The notes below the pieces were generated by a model. It was not told the origin of the DNA. It ran no database searches and worked only from the letters and a program-made list of their open reading frames with translations. Below are positions 26,680-35,180 of a stretch of DNA of 64,000 bases, piece by piece. Source of the DNA: Pseudomonas sp. H9 (lineage in GTDB: Bacteria > Pseudomonadota > Gammaproteobacteria > Pseudomonadales > Pseudomonadaceae); contig NZ_SMOK01000027.1 of the NCBI RefSeq assembly GCF_004353925.1, forward strand, positions 124,001 to 188,000, written 5' to 3'. Position numbers and translations under genes: made by a program. The stretch's first letter is position 1. Every line of letters begins with the position of its first letter.

Positions 26680-28490
26680 GCCGATGGGTCCTCTGAAGTG
26701 TGCAGGTTGGCGCCGGGTGTGGCCACGCGCAGTTGCAGGGTGAGCAGAGCGCCACCTTCGGGGTGGTTGCCGAGCAGCAACTCGCCACCCAACGCCCGCA
26801 TCAAGGTATCGCAGATCGCCAGGCCCAGGCCAAGACCCTGAGTGCGTGTCTTGGTAGTGAAAAACGGTTCGCGTGCCCGAGCGAGTGCTTCGCTGGTAAA
26901 ACCCGGGCCGTTGTCGCGAATGTACAGGTAGACGTTGCCTTCACGCTGTTCGGCACTGAGCATAAGCCTGCGCGGGTTGGCTTTTTCGGTCAGGGCGTCG
27001 AGGGCGTTGGCCAACAGGTTGCCCAATACCTGACGCAGGCGGGTTTCACCGGCCTGCACCCACAGCGTGGCGTCGGGTAAATCACGCACCAATTCCACCG
27101 CCATGGCACGTCGGCGCTTGGCCAGCAGGGCCAGGGCGTCGTCCAGCGCGGGCTGCAGGGCCACGCTTTCCGGTGCATGGCGGTCGCGACGGGCGAAGGC
27201 GCGCAGGTGGGCAATGATCGAGGCCATACGCCCGGTCAACTCGCTGATCAGCTTGAGGTTGCTGCGGGCATCATCGATGCGTTGGTGGTCGAGTAGAATT
27301 TCCGCGTTTTCGGCATAGCTGCGGATTGCCGCCAGCGGCTGGTTGAGCTCATGGCTGATGCTCGCCGACATGGTGCCCAATACCGACAGTTTGCCCGCTT
27401 GAACCAGCTCGTCCTGAGCACGCACCAGTTCTTGCTGAGCATGCTCTCGCTCCAGTACTTCGCTTTTCAGGCGTGTGTTCAGGCCTTCCAGATCGGCGGT
27501 GCGCTCGATCACTCGCTTTTCCAGTTCGTGGCGAGCGTGGGCCTCAAAGTCGATACGGTCCATGTAATGGCGGCGACGCTGCATCATCAGGCCCAGCAAC
27601 AGCATCAGCACCATCAGGGTGGCGCTGCCGATCGCCACCACAGTGTTCACTGAACGGTCGATCAGGGTGCGCGGCGCCAGGATGCTGACCTTCCAACCGG
27701 TTTCTTCGATGTCCTGGGTCTGGATCAGCCAGGCGTCAGGGACGAGATTCAGGGGCTGGGGTGCCACTGTCGGGTACGGCTGGATGGCGATGATGGCCTC
27801 GCGTTCGGCGTCGGTCAGCGGGCGCGTGGCACGGAAACGCCAGTCGGGCCGTGAGGTAAGGATTACAACGCCGTTATGGTCGGTCACCAGCAGTTGTTCG
27901 GGTGTCTTGCCCCACAGGTTTTCGGTGTGGTCCAGATCGACCTTGACTACTAAAGCACCGATGATTTTCTCGCCATCGCGCACGGCAGCGGCGAAAAAGT
28001 AGCCACGCTTGGCCGAAGTGGTGCCCTGGCCGAAGAAGCGCCCCAAGCGCCCTTCTATCGCGTCGGAGTAGTAGGGGCGAAAGGCGAAATTACGTGCGAC
28101 GAAGCTGTCTTTCTTGTCCCAGTTGGACGCCGCCAGGGTGTTGCCCTTGGTGTCCATCAGGTACATGACTTCGGCGCCGGTCTGGGTGGTGATGTCTTTG
28201 AGCAGGCGATTGGCGTTGGTCAGCGTTTCCAGGCGCAACGGGTCGGCCAGCACTGCGCGTAGGGCTGGCAGGTCGCCGAGGATCTGCGGCAGGGTTTCGT
28301 AGCGGTGCAGGGTGCCGAGCAGGTTGGCTACGTACAGGTCGAGAGTCTGGCGGTTTTGCCCGGCCAGCTCGCCTTGGTAATAGTGTTTGGCCAAGTGCTG
28401 CAACGGCCACAGCAACGGCGCCAGGCACACCGCCAGCAGTGCCAGGCTACGCCATCGCGGGCGACGGGGGAGGGGTGGAATCTTGTTCAT
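26676..28490 (-). CDS. dctB: DctB-like sensor histidine kinase
   Basis: A 604-residue membrane kinase. Membrane segments at residues ~14–33 and ~290–315 (VVAIGSATLMVLMLLLGLMM) flank a periplasmic double-PAS/Cache-like sensor (VMYLMDTKGNTLAASNW, RGYFFAAAVRDGEKIIGALVVKV), as in DctB. A coiled coil (ARHELEKRVIERTADL) leads to the H-box SASISHELNQPLAAIRSYAEN. N, G1 (DNGPGF) and G2 (GLGLGLAI) boxes complete the ATPase. ATG 28490 is the start that leaves a normal short cytoplasmic N-terminus; the frame is open upstream to 28601. Confidence 0.88.
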   Translation of the reverse strand: MNKIPPLPRRPRWRSLALLAVCLAPLLWPLQHLAKHYYQGELAGQNRQTLDLYVANLLGTLHRYETLPQILGDLPALRAVLADPLRLETLTNANRLLKDITTQTGAEVMYLMDTKGNTLAASNWDKKDSFVARNFAFRPYYSDAIEGRLGRFFGQGTTSAKRGYFFAAAVRDGEKIIGALVVKVDLDHTENLWGKTPEQLLVTDHNGVVILTSRPDWRFRATRPLTDAEREAIIAIQPYPTVAPQPLNLVPDAWLIQTQDIEETGWKVSILAPRTLIDRSVNTVVAIGSATLMVLMLLLGLMMQRRRHYMDRIDFEAHARHELEKRVIERTADLEGLNTRLKSEVLEREHAQQELVRAQDELVQAGKLSVLGTMSASISHELNQPLAAIRSYAENAEILLDHQRIDDARSNLKLISELTGRMASIIAHLRAFARRDRHAPESVALQPALDDALALLAKRRRAMAVELVRDLPDATLWVQAGETRLRQVLGNLLANALDALTEKANPRRLMLSAEQREGNVYLYIRDNGPGFTSEALARAREPFFTTKTRTQGLGLGLAICDTLMRALGGELLLGNHPEGGALLTLQLRVATPGANLHTSEDPSA

Positions 28491-28496
28491 CGTAAG

Positions 28497-28518
28497 TGCG
28501 CCAGAATGATCTGGCGCA
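28497..28518 (-). promoter_or_regulatory. Perfect 9-bp hairpin between rfbD and dctB
   Basis: TGCGCCAGA / TCTGGCGCA with a 4-nt loop lies in the 35-bp gap between the rfbD stop and the dctB start. No T run follows, so it is more likely a regulatory or processing hairpin than an intrinsic terminator. Confidence 0.4.
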
Positions 28519-28525
28519 TTATGCG

Positions 28526-29401
28526 CTACTTCAGGCAGTCGATCAGCGCCTGCTGCCAGTGCGGTTGGCTGACCTGCCATTCGCGTTGCAGGCGGCTGCA
28601 ATCGAGGCGCGAGTTCAACGGGCGGCGGGCAGGGGTCGGGTACTCGCTGGACGCAATGGGCAGCAAACGGGCGCAGGGCAGGCCCTGGGACTTGAGCTGC
28701 TCGGCGATGGCCTGGGCAAAACCGAACCAGGAGGTTTCACCCTGAGCGGTCAGGTGATAGGTACCCCAGGCACCGCCCAGGCCTGCCTGCCAGCGTTCGA
28801 TCAAGGCGTGGGTGCTCTGCGCGATAGTGCCCGCCCAAGTGGGCGCGCCGATCTGGTCGGCGACGACGCGCAGCTCGGGTTTCTCCTGCAGCAAGCGCTG
28901 CATGGTGAGCAGAAAATTTCGCCCGTGCCGTGAGTACACCCAGCTGGTGCGCAGGATCAGGAACTCGCCACCAACAGCGGCGATGGCCTGCTCGCCCGCG
29001 AGTTTGCTACGGCCGTAGACACCCAACGGGTTGGGGGCGTCATCTTCGGTGTAGGGGGCGTCTTTATTGCCGTCGAATACGTAGTCGGTGGAATAGTGAA
29101 TCAGCGGGATGCTCAGTTGCCTGGCTTCTTCGGCGAAGATTCCCGGTGCCTGGGCGTTGATCGCAAAGGCCAGCTCCGGCTCGCTTTCGGCCTGATCCAC
29201 CGCCGTGTGGGCGGCGGCGTTGATGATCAGGTCCGGCTTGATTGTCCGGACTTGCTCGCGGATAGCATCGGGCTGCGCCAGGTCGAGGCGGTCGCGACCC
29301 AGCACGTGCAACTGGCCGAATTCGCTCAGTTGCTGTTGCAGCGCCCGGGACACCTGACCGTGCTGGCCACTGATCAGGATGCTCAGACGGCGTGCGGTCA
29401 T
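28526..29401 (-). CDS. rfbD: dTDP-4-dehydrorhamnose reductase
   Basis: Last step of dTDP-L-rhamnose synthesis. The 291-residue extended SDR protein has SGQHGQVSRAL as its nucleotide-binding loop (family GxxGQLG, here with Gly-Gln-Val), STDYVFDG, and the catalytic YGRSKLAGE. Fourth gene of the rfbBACD operon, overlapping rfbC by 4 bp. Confidence 0.94.
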   Translation of the reverse strand: MTARRLSILISGQHGQVSRALQQQLSEFGQLHVLGRDRLDLAQPDAIREQVRTIKPDLIINAAAHTAVDQAESEPELAFAINAQAPGIFAEEARQLSIPLIHYSTDYVFDGNKDAPYTEDDAPNPLGVYGRSKLAGEQAIAAVGGEFLILRTSWVYSRHGRNFLLTMQRLLQEKPELRVVADQIGAPTWAGTIAQSTHALIERWQAGLGGAWGTYHLTAQGETSWFGFAQAIAEQLKSQGLPCARLLPIASSEYPTPARRPLNSRLDCSRLQREWQVSQPHWQQALIDCLK

Positions 29402-29943
29402 GGGAGTACGTCCAGTTCTTTGAGCAATTTGCCGCGTTGGTCTTTCTCAGACAGGCGCGGTGGTTCGCTCAGTTGCCAGTCGATGGCCAGATCCGGATCG
29501 TCCCAGCGAATACAGCGCTCAGCCGCCGGGTTGTAGTAATCGGTGGTTTTGTAGACCACCTCGGCGCTGTCGCTGAGTACGACAAAACCGTGCGCAAACC
29601 CCTCCGGTACCCACATCTGGCGACGGTTCTCAGCCGATAGCCGAGCCCCGACCCACTTGCCGAAACAGGGCGAGCTGCGCCGAACATCGACGGCGATATC
29701 CAGCACTTCACCGTGGATCACCCGAACCAGCTTGCCCTGGGTATTTTCCAGTTGGTAGTGCAGCCCGCGCAGTACGCCTTTCTCGGAGCGTGAGTGGTTG
29801 TCCTGAACAAATGTCTTAACGACGCCAGTCAGTTCTCTGAACACTCTGTCATTGAAGCTTTCGAAGAAAAAACCACGGCTGTCACCGAACACTTGCGGTT
29901 CGATGATCAGCACGTCAGGTAGCTCGGTAGTCGTTACATTCAT
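29398..29943 (-). CDS. rfbC: dTDP-4-dehydrorhamnose 3,5-epimerase
   Basis: RmlC cupin enzyme, 181 residues. Signature regions are EPQVFGDSRGFFFESFN, QDNHSRSEKGVLRGLHYQ with the catalytic His, and VPEGFAHGFVVLSD. ATG overlaps the rfbA stop by one base (TAATG), and the 3' end overlaps rfbD. Epimerises the 4-keto sugar before RfbD reduces it. Confidence 0.96.
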   Translation of the reverse strand: MNVTTTELPDVLIIEPQVFGDSRGFFFESFNDRVFRELTGVVKTFVQDNHSRSEKGVLRGLHYQLENTQGKLVRVIHGEVLDIAVDVRRSSPCFGKWVGARLSAENRRQMWVPEGFAHGFVVLSDSAEVVYKTTDYYNPAAERCIRWDDPDLAIDWQLSEPPRLSEKDQRGKLLKELDVLP

Positions 29944-30815
29944 TAGCGTTCTTCAGCCAGGCCGTAGAGGTATTGTCCGTAGCCAGTCTTACCGAAAGCT
30001 TTGGCGCGTTCCAGCAAATGTGTGCGGTCGATCCAGCCTTGTTGGAAGGCGATTTCCTCCAGGCAGGCAACCTTCAGGCCCTGACGGCGTTCGATGGTTT
30101 GCACATACTGCGAAGCATCCAGCAGGCTGTCGTGAGTGCCGGTATCGAGCCAGGCAAAGCCGCGCCCGAAGCGTTCCACACGCAGGTCGCCACGTTGCAG
30201 GTAAGCATTGTTGACGTCAGTGATTTCCAGTTCGCCGCGTGCGGATGGCCTGACTTTTTTGGCGATTTCCACCACATCGTTGTCGTAGAAATACAGGCCT
30301 GTTACGGCATACGGCGACTTGGGCACCGCTGGTTTTTCCTCAATCGACAGTGCACGACCATGCTGGTCGAAGTCGACCACCCCGAAGCGCTCCGGGTCTT
30401 TGACCAGGTAACCGAAAATCGTGGCGCCAGAGGGCTGCCCGATGGCACGCAGCAGCTGTTCGCTGAAACCCTGGCCATGAAAAATGTTGTCGCCCAGGAT
30501 CAGGCAGACAGAATCCTTGCCGATGAATGCTTCGCCAATCAAAAAGGCCTGGGCCAAGCCGTCCGGCGAAGGCTGTATGGCGTAACTGATGTCGATACCA
30601 AACTGGCTGCCATCACCCAGCAATTGCTTGTACTGGGGCAAGTCATTTGGCGTAGAGATCACCAGAATTTCCCGGATACCGGCCAGCATCAGCACGGAAA
30701 GCGGGTAGTAAATCATCGGTTTGTCAAAGATAGGTAGCAGCTGTTTGGATACGCCCAGGGTGATGGGGTGCAAGCGGGTGCCGGTGCCTCCGGCCAGAAC
30801 GATACCTTTGGTCAT
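29943..30815 (-). CDS. rfbA: Glucose-1-phosphate thymidylyltransferase
   Basis: First enzyme of dTDP-rhamnose synthesis, 290 residues. The nucleotidyltransferase motif KGIVLAGGTGTRLHPIT starts the protein; LPIFDKPMIYYPLSVLMLAGI and LILGDNIFHG follow. Feedback inhibition by dTDP-rhamnose is known for the family. Start overlaps the rfbB stop by 4 bp. Confidence 0.97.
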   Translation of the reverse strand: MTKGIVLAGGTGTRLHPITLGVSKQLLPIFDKPMIYYPLSVLMLAGIREILVISTPNDLPQYKQLLGDGSQFGIDISYAIQPSPDGLAQAFLIGEAFIGKDSVCLILGDNIFHGQGFSEQLLRAIGQPSGATIFGYLVKDPERFGVVDFDQHGRALSIEEKPAVPKSPYAVTGLYFYDNDVVEIAKKVRPSARGELEITDVNNAYLQRGDLRVERFGRGFAWLDTGTHDSLLDASQYVQTIERRQGLKVACLEEIAFQQGWIDRTHLLERAKAFGKTGYGQYLYGLAEER

Positions 30816-31894
30816 GCAATAAGATCCTTGAAGTTGCTGAAGCCAAGGCGCTGCCCTTGATAACTACCGTCTTGTACCCGTTGGCACCATTCCAGGTTGT
30901 CCAGGTACCACTGCACGGTTTTGCGCAGGCCGGTGTTGAAGGTTTCTGCGGGGGTCCACCCCAGTTCACGTTCGATTTTGCTGGCATCGATGGCATAACG
31001 CTGATCGTGGCCTGGGCGATCTTCAACGAAGGTGATCAGGTCGGCATAGCGAGTGACGCCTGCCGGGTGCTCTGGCGCAAGCTCTTCGAGCAGCGCGCAA
31101 ATACCACGTACCACATCGATGTTTTTCTGCTCGTTGTGGCCACCAATATTGTAGGTTTCGCCCACCTGGCCTTCAGTGACGACCTTGAGCAAGGCGCTGG
31201 CATGGTCCTCGACGAACAACCAGTCACGTACCTGCAGGCCATTGCCGTACACCGGCAGCGGCTTACCGGCCAGGGCATTGAGGATCACCAGCGGAATGAG
31301 CTTTTCCGGAAAGTGAAAGGGCCCGTAGTTGTTCGAGCAGTTGGTGACCAGCACCGGCAGGCCATAGGTGCGGTGCCAGGCACGGACCAGATGGTCGGAT
31401 GCCGCTTTGCTCGCCGAGTACGGCGAACTTGGCGCATAGGGGGTGGTTTCGGTGAACAGGTCATCGACGCCGTGCAGGTCGCCGTACACTTCATCGGTAG
31501 AAATATGGTGGAAACGGAAGGCTGCACGTTCTGGTGCTGCCAACTTCATCCAATATGCGCGCGTTGCTTCGAGCAGGCTGTAGGTGCCGACGATGTTGGT
31601 CTGAATGAAGTCGGCCGGCCCATCGATCGAGCGATCGACGTGCGACTCTGCCGCCAGGTGCATGATTGCATGGGGTTCAAAGCGCTCTAGCAGTGCACTG
31701 ACGGTGGCCTGATCAGCAATATCGGCCTTAATGAACTCATAGCGGGTGTCGGTTGCGATACTGGCCAACGACTCCAGGTTGCCGGCGTAGGTCAGCTTGT
31801 CGAGGTTCAGCACCTCATGCTCGGTGTTACCGATCAGGTGACGAATCAGGGCAGAGCCGATGAAGCCGGCACCGCCGGTTACGAGTATTCGCAT
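30812..31894 (-). CDS. rfbB: dTDP-glucose 4,6-dehydratase
   Basis: NAD-dependent dehydratase of the extended SDR family, 360 residues. Rossmann motif ILVTGGAGFIGSALIRHL, catalytic region STDEVYGDL and YSASKAASDHLVR. ATG 31894 is used rather than TTG 31900 because the family starts with MRILVTGG and AAAGG lies upstream. First gene of rfbBACD; the product feeds O-antigen or other rhamnose-containing glycans, whose transferases are not in this window. Confidence 0.96.
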   Translation of the reverse strand: MRILVTGGAGFIGSALIRHLIGNTEHEVLNLDKLTYAGNLESLASIATDTRYEFIKADIADQATVSALLERFEPHAIMHLAAESHVDRSIDGPADFIQTNIVGTYSLLEATRAYWMKLAAPERAAFRFHHISTDEVYGDLHGVDDLFTETTPYAPSSPYSASKAASDHLVRAWHRTYGLPVLVTNCSNNYGPFHFPEKLIPLVILNALAGKPLPVYGNGLQVRDWLFVEDHASALLKVVTEGQVGETYNIGGHNEQKNIDVVRGICALLEELAPEHPAGVTRYADLITFVEDRPGHDQRYAIDASKIERELGWTPAETFNTGLRKTVQWYLDNLEWCQRVQDGSYQGQRLGFSNFKDLIA

Positions 31895-32036
31895 GTCCAA
31901 TGACCTTTGATGAGGCAGGTAGTGTTCTGCTCAAGCCTAGCTTGTGAATAGTTATAAGCAGGAGCAAATCAGCATTGCTTTACCGCAGGTTACTGCGGCG
32001 CACCTCGTTGTTCATCGCTTTTTACCGCCCATACTT

Positions 32037-32067
32037 GCTTATCGGCTGAAGCGGTGGCGATATAAGC
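32037..32067 (+). promoter_or_regulatory. Imperfect inverted repeat before the fusion gene
   Basis: GCTTATCGGC and GCGATATAAGC face each other 22 bp before the start codon at 32090. The TTATCGG and GATATAA elements recur in the aguB promoter region. Confidence 0.4.
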
Positions 32068-32089
32068 AACAAAAAAATGAGGTCGCACC

Positions 32090-34996
32090 ATGCCGCTCAG
32101 TACCCTGATTCATCGCTCCACACAGCCCTGCCCTGACGTTAGCGAGCAGCAGGCTCTGCTTTTATTGCAGGAGCATTATGGGCTTGGCGGTACCTTGCAG
32201 TCGTTGGGCAGTCAGCAAGACCTGAACTTTCGCGTCGACAGCGCCCAGGGCCGGCATGTACTGAAAATCTGCCACGGCGACTATGCCGTTGCCGAACTCG
32301 AGGCCCAGCACGCCGCCCTCAGTTACCTGCGCGAGCGCGGTTTGCCAGTCCCGGCGGTGGTCGCCGCAAGCTCCGGCGCACAGTTGCTGGCACTGGAGCT
32401 GCAAGGCCAGTTACTGCGTGTACGGCTGCTCGAATACATTGAAGGTCAGTCGCTGACCCGCCTCAAGTACATGCCGCCATCGTTGATCGCCGAACTGGGC
32501 AGGCTTTGTGCGCGGATCGACCAGGCCTTGGCCGATTTCAGTCACCCAGGGCTTGAGCGCACGTTGCAATGGGACCCGCGCCATGCGGCAGCGCTTATCT
32601 CACACCTGCTGCCCGTACTCGGCGACGGGCCACGCAAGGCGCAACTGCTGGACGCCACTGAAAAAGCCGAACAGCGCTTGCGGCCATTGGTTGAACACCT
32701 GCCGATGCAGGCCGTGCACCTGGACATCACCGATGACAACGCCGTGTGGCAGCGTGATGAACAGCGGCAATGGCAGCTGCAAGGCGTCATCGATTTCGGC
32801 GATTTGCTGCACACCTGGCGGATTGCCGATCTGTCGGTGACTTGTGCGGCGTTGTTGCATCATGCTGAAGGCGATCCATTGCGCATTCTGCCGGCCGTTG
32901 AGGCCTACCACGCGCTGAATCCGCTGACTGAAGCCGAGCTCAAGGCGCTGTGGCCGATGATCGTGGCACGGGCAGCGGTGCTGGTGCTCAGCAGTGAACA
33001 GCAACTGAGTGTCGATCCTGGTAACGCCTACATCCGCGACAACCTCAGCCACGAGTGGGAAATCTTCGATGTAGCCACCAGTGTTCCGTTCGAACTGATG
33101 GAGGCTGCGATCCTGCAGGCGGCTGGCTTCTCAGTCCCGGAAGTCGCGCTGCAAGAAGGCGTACTGCTGCCTGGCCTGCAGGGCAGCGCAGTCACGCCAG
33201 TGGACCTGGGCGTATTGAGCGATCATTGCCAGGCGGGTAACTGGGAGCAGCCCGGTTTCGATCAGCAACTTCTTCGTGAACAAGCCGCTGCACAAGGCGC
33301 CGCCTGCTCGCTGTATGGTCAGTATCGGTTGTCGCAAACCCACATCGACAACCCGCAAGAACCCCGCACCTTTGCCCTGCACGTCGAAGTACAAGCGCCT
33401 GCGGGCAGTGAGTTGCAAGCCCCTTGGGCAGGTGTCTGGCTGCAGACGGCAGCCGGCCAGGGATGCCTGAAAGGTGAACTGTGCAGCTTGTGGCTGCGTG
33501 GGCTGGTGGATGCACCGGAGTCCGGCGCACAGCTCAGCCAAGGTCAGCGCTTGGGGCAGACCGATGGCGTATTGAGCGTTCAGCTTTGCCGCGTCGCCGA
33601 CCTCTGCCCGCCTGCGTTTGTTGTACCGTCGCGGGCCACCGCCTGGGCGGCCTTGTGCCCGTCACCGCAAGCGGTGCTGGGCTTTGCCTGTGACGCAGAA
33701 CCTCTGATCGATGCCCAGCAACTGCTGGCGCGCCGTGATGCCAGTTTTGCCCGTTCGCAGAAGCACTACTACGAGCAGCCACCGCATATCGAACGCGGCT
33801 GGCGCAACTACCTGATCGACATGCAGGGGCGCTCGTACCTGGACATGCTCAACAACGTCGCGGTGTTGGGTCATGGCCATCCACGGATGGCCAGTGAAGC
33901 GGCCCGACAATGGTCGTTGGTCAACACCAACTCGCGGTTCCACTACGCGGCCATCGCCGAATTCTCAGAGCGCATTCTGGAATTGGCCCCCGACTCCATG
34001 GACCGGGTGTTCCTGGTCAACAGCGGTACCGAGGCCAACGACCTGGCGATTCGCCTGGCGTGGGCTTACAGCGGTGGTCGCGACATGCTCAGCGTGCTGG
34101 AGGCTTATCACGGTTGGTCGGTGGCCACCGATGCGATTTCCACCTCGATTGCCGACAACCCTCAAGCCTTGAGTACGCGGCCTGAGTGGGTACACCCGGT
34201 GATCGCGCCCAACACCTATCGTGGCGCCTATCGCGGCGATGACAGCACCGCCGATTACCTGCGCGATGTCGATGCCAAGCTGGAGGCCGTGGCGGCCAAG
34301 CAGCGGCAACTGGCCGGGTTTATTTGTGAACCGGTGTATGGCAACGCGGGTGGTATCTCCTTGCCGCCGGGCTATCTGCAACAGGCCTATGCCAAGGTGC
34401 GGGCGGCCGGTGGTGTGTGCATCGCCGATGAAGTGCAAGTGGGTTATGGGCGTCTGGGCGAGTACTTCTGGGGCTTTGAACAGCAAGGTGTGGTGCCGGA
34501 TATCATCACCATGGCCAAGGGTATGGGCAATGGTCAGCCCCTGGGCGTAGTGATCACCCGGCGCGAGATCGCTGAAGCGCTGGAGGCCGAGGGCTATTTC
34601 TTCTCGTCGGCCGGCGGCAGCCCGGTCAGTTGCCGGATTGGTATCGCGGTGCTGGATGTCATGAAGGAGGAAGGCCTGTGGGAAAACGCCCGTGATGTTG
34701 GCAGGTACTTCAAGGCCCGCTTGCAGCAATTGGTCGATAAACATCCGCTAGCCGGCGCTGTGCACGGCTCGGGCTTCTATCTGGGCCTGGAGCTGGTGCG
34801 CGACCGTAGCACCCTGGAACCGGCCAGCGAAGAAACCACCACCCTGTGCAATCGCCTGCGCGACCTGGGCATCTTCATGCAACCGACCGGTGACTACTTG
34901 AACATCCTCAAGATCAAGCCACCGATGTGCACCACCCGCGCCAGCGTGGACTTCTTCGTCGACAGCATCGACAAGGTACTCAACGAAGCGCTCTAG
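32090..34996 (+). CDS. Fused APH-type kinase, degenerate M23-like domain and class III aminotransferase
   Basis: A 968-residue three-part protein. Residues ~30–330 form an aminoglycoside/homoserine-type kinase (catalytic segment AVHLDITDDNAVW, metal Asp in VIDFGDLLHTW). Residues ~350–540 align in order with the lysostaphin-like M23 module of such fusions, but the metal ligands appear lost (ALHVEVQAPAG where HxxxD is expected). Residues ~550–968 are a class III PLP aminotransferase/lyase: VLGHGHP, NSGTEANDLA, DEVQVGYGR and the PLP lysine in TMAKGMGNG. Known relatives of the two outer domains are hydroxylysine kinase and the phospholyases acting on phosphoethanolamine or phosphohydroxylysine, so an amino-alcohol kinase/phospholyase is likely. 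It lies just upstream of aguBA but has its own terminator. Confidence 0.85.
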   Translation: MPLSTLIHRSTQPCPDVSEQQALLLLQEHYGLGGTLQSLGSQQDLNFRVDSAQGRHVLKICHGDYAVAELEAQHAALSYLRERGLPVPAVVAASSGAQLLALELQGQLLRVRLLEYIEGQSLTRLKYMPPSLIAELGRLCARIDQALADFSHPGLERTLQWDPRHAAALISHLLPVLGDGPRKAQLLDATEKAEQRLRPLVEHLPMQAVHLDITDDNAVWQRDEQRQWQLQGVIDFGDLLHTWRIADLSVTCAALLHHAEGDPLRILPAVEAYHALNPLTEAELKALWPMIVARAAVLVLSSEQQLSVDPGNAYIRDNLSHEWEIFDVATSVPFELMEAAILQAAGFSVPEVALQEGVLLPGLQGSAVTPVDLGVLSDHCQAGNWEQPGFDQQLLREQAAAQGAACSLYGQYRLSQTHIDNPQEPRTFALHVEVQAPAGSELQAPWAGVWLQTAAGQGCLKGELCSLWLRGLVDAPESGAQLSQGQRLGQTDGVLSVQLCRVADLCPPAFVVPSRATAWAALCPSPQAVLGFACDAEPLIDAQQLLARRDASFARSQKHYYEQPPHIERGWRNYLIDMQGRSYLDMLNNVAVLGHGHPRMASEAARQWSLVNTNSRFHYAAIAEFSERILELAPDSMDRVFLVNSGTEANDLAIRLAWAYSGGRDMLSVLEAYHGWSVATDAISTSIADNPQALSTRPEWVHPVIAPNTYRGAYRGDDSTADYLRDVDAKLEAVAAKQRQLAGFICEPVYGNAGGISLPPGYLQQAYAKVRAAGGVCIADEVQVGYGRLGEYFWGFEQQGVVPDIITMAKGMGNGQPLGVVITRREIAEALEAEGYFFSSAGGSPVSCRIGIAVLDVMKEEGLWENARDVGRYFKARLQQLVDKHPLAGAVHGSGFYLGLELVRDRSTLEPASEETTTLCNRLRDLGIFMQPTGDYLNILKIKPPMCTTRASVDFFVDSIDKVLNEAL

Positions 34997-35006
34997 TGCG
35001 TGGGCT

Positions 35007-35052
35007 AAAAGCCGGTTAAGTCGATTGTTATCGGCTTAACCGGCTTTTTTGT
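35007..35052 (+). terminator. Rho-independent terminator after the fusion gene
   Basis: Long stem AAAAGCCGGTTAAG / CTTAACCGGCTTTT extended by CGAT/ATCG around a TGTT loop and ending in six T. Confidence 0.93.
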
Positions 35053-35083
35053 GTCTGTAATTTTTTAAATGTCACTTTTAAAG

Positions 35084-35097
35084 CCGATATTTATCGG
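35084..35097. promoter_or_regulatory. Palindromic candidate operator upstream of aguB
   Basis: CCGATA-TT-TATCGG, about 84 bp before the aguB start, inside an AT-rich promoter-like stretch. Resembles the element before the fusion gene. Confidence 0.45.
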
Positions 35098-35180
35098 ATA
35101 TAAAGTCGTCCAACACCCTGCAATCTGTTAGCGGTCGCCTGTACGGTCAGTCGGCCCTGTCATCCTTCGAGGAGGTTTTC

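Noticed and set aside
32090..34996. Functional M23 peptidase in the fusion protein
   Set aside because: The HxxxD and HxH metal ligands are not present at the aligned positions.
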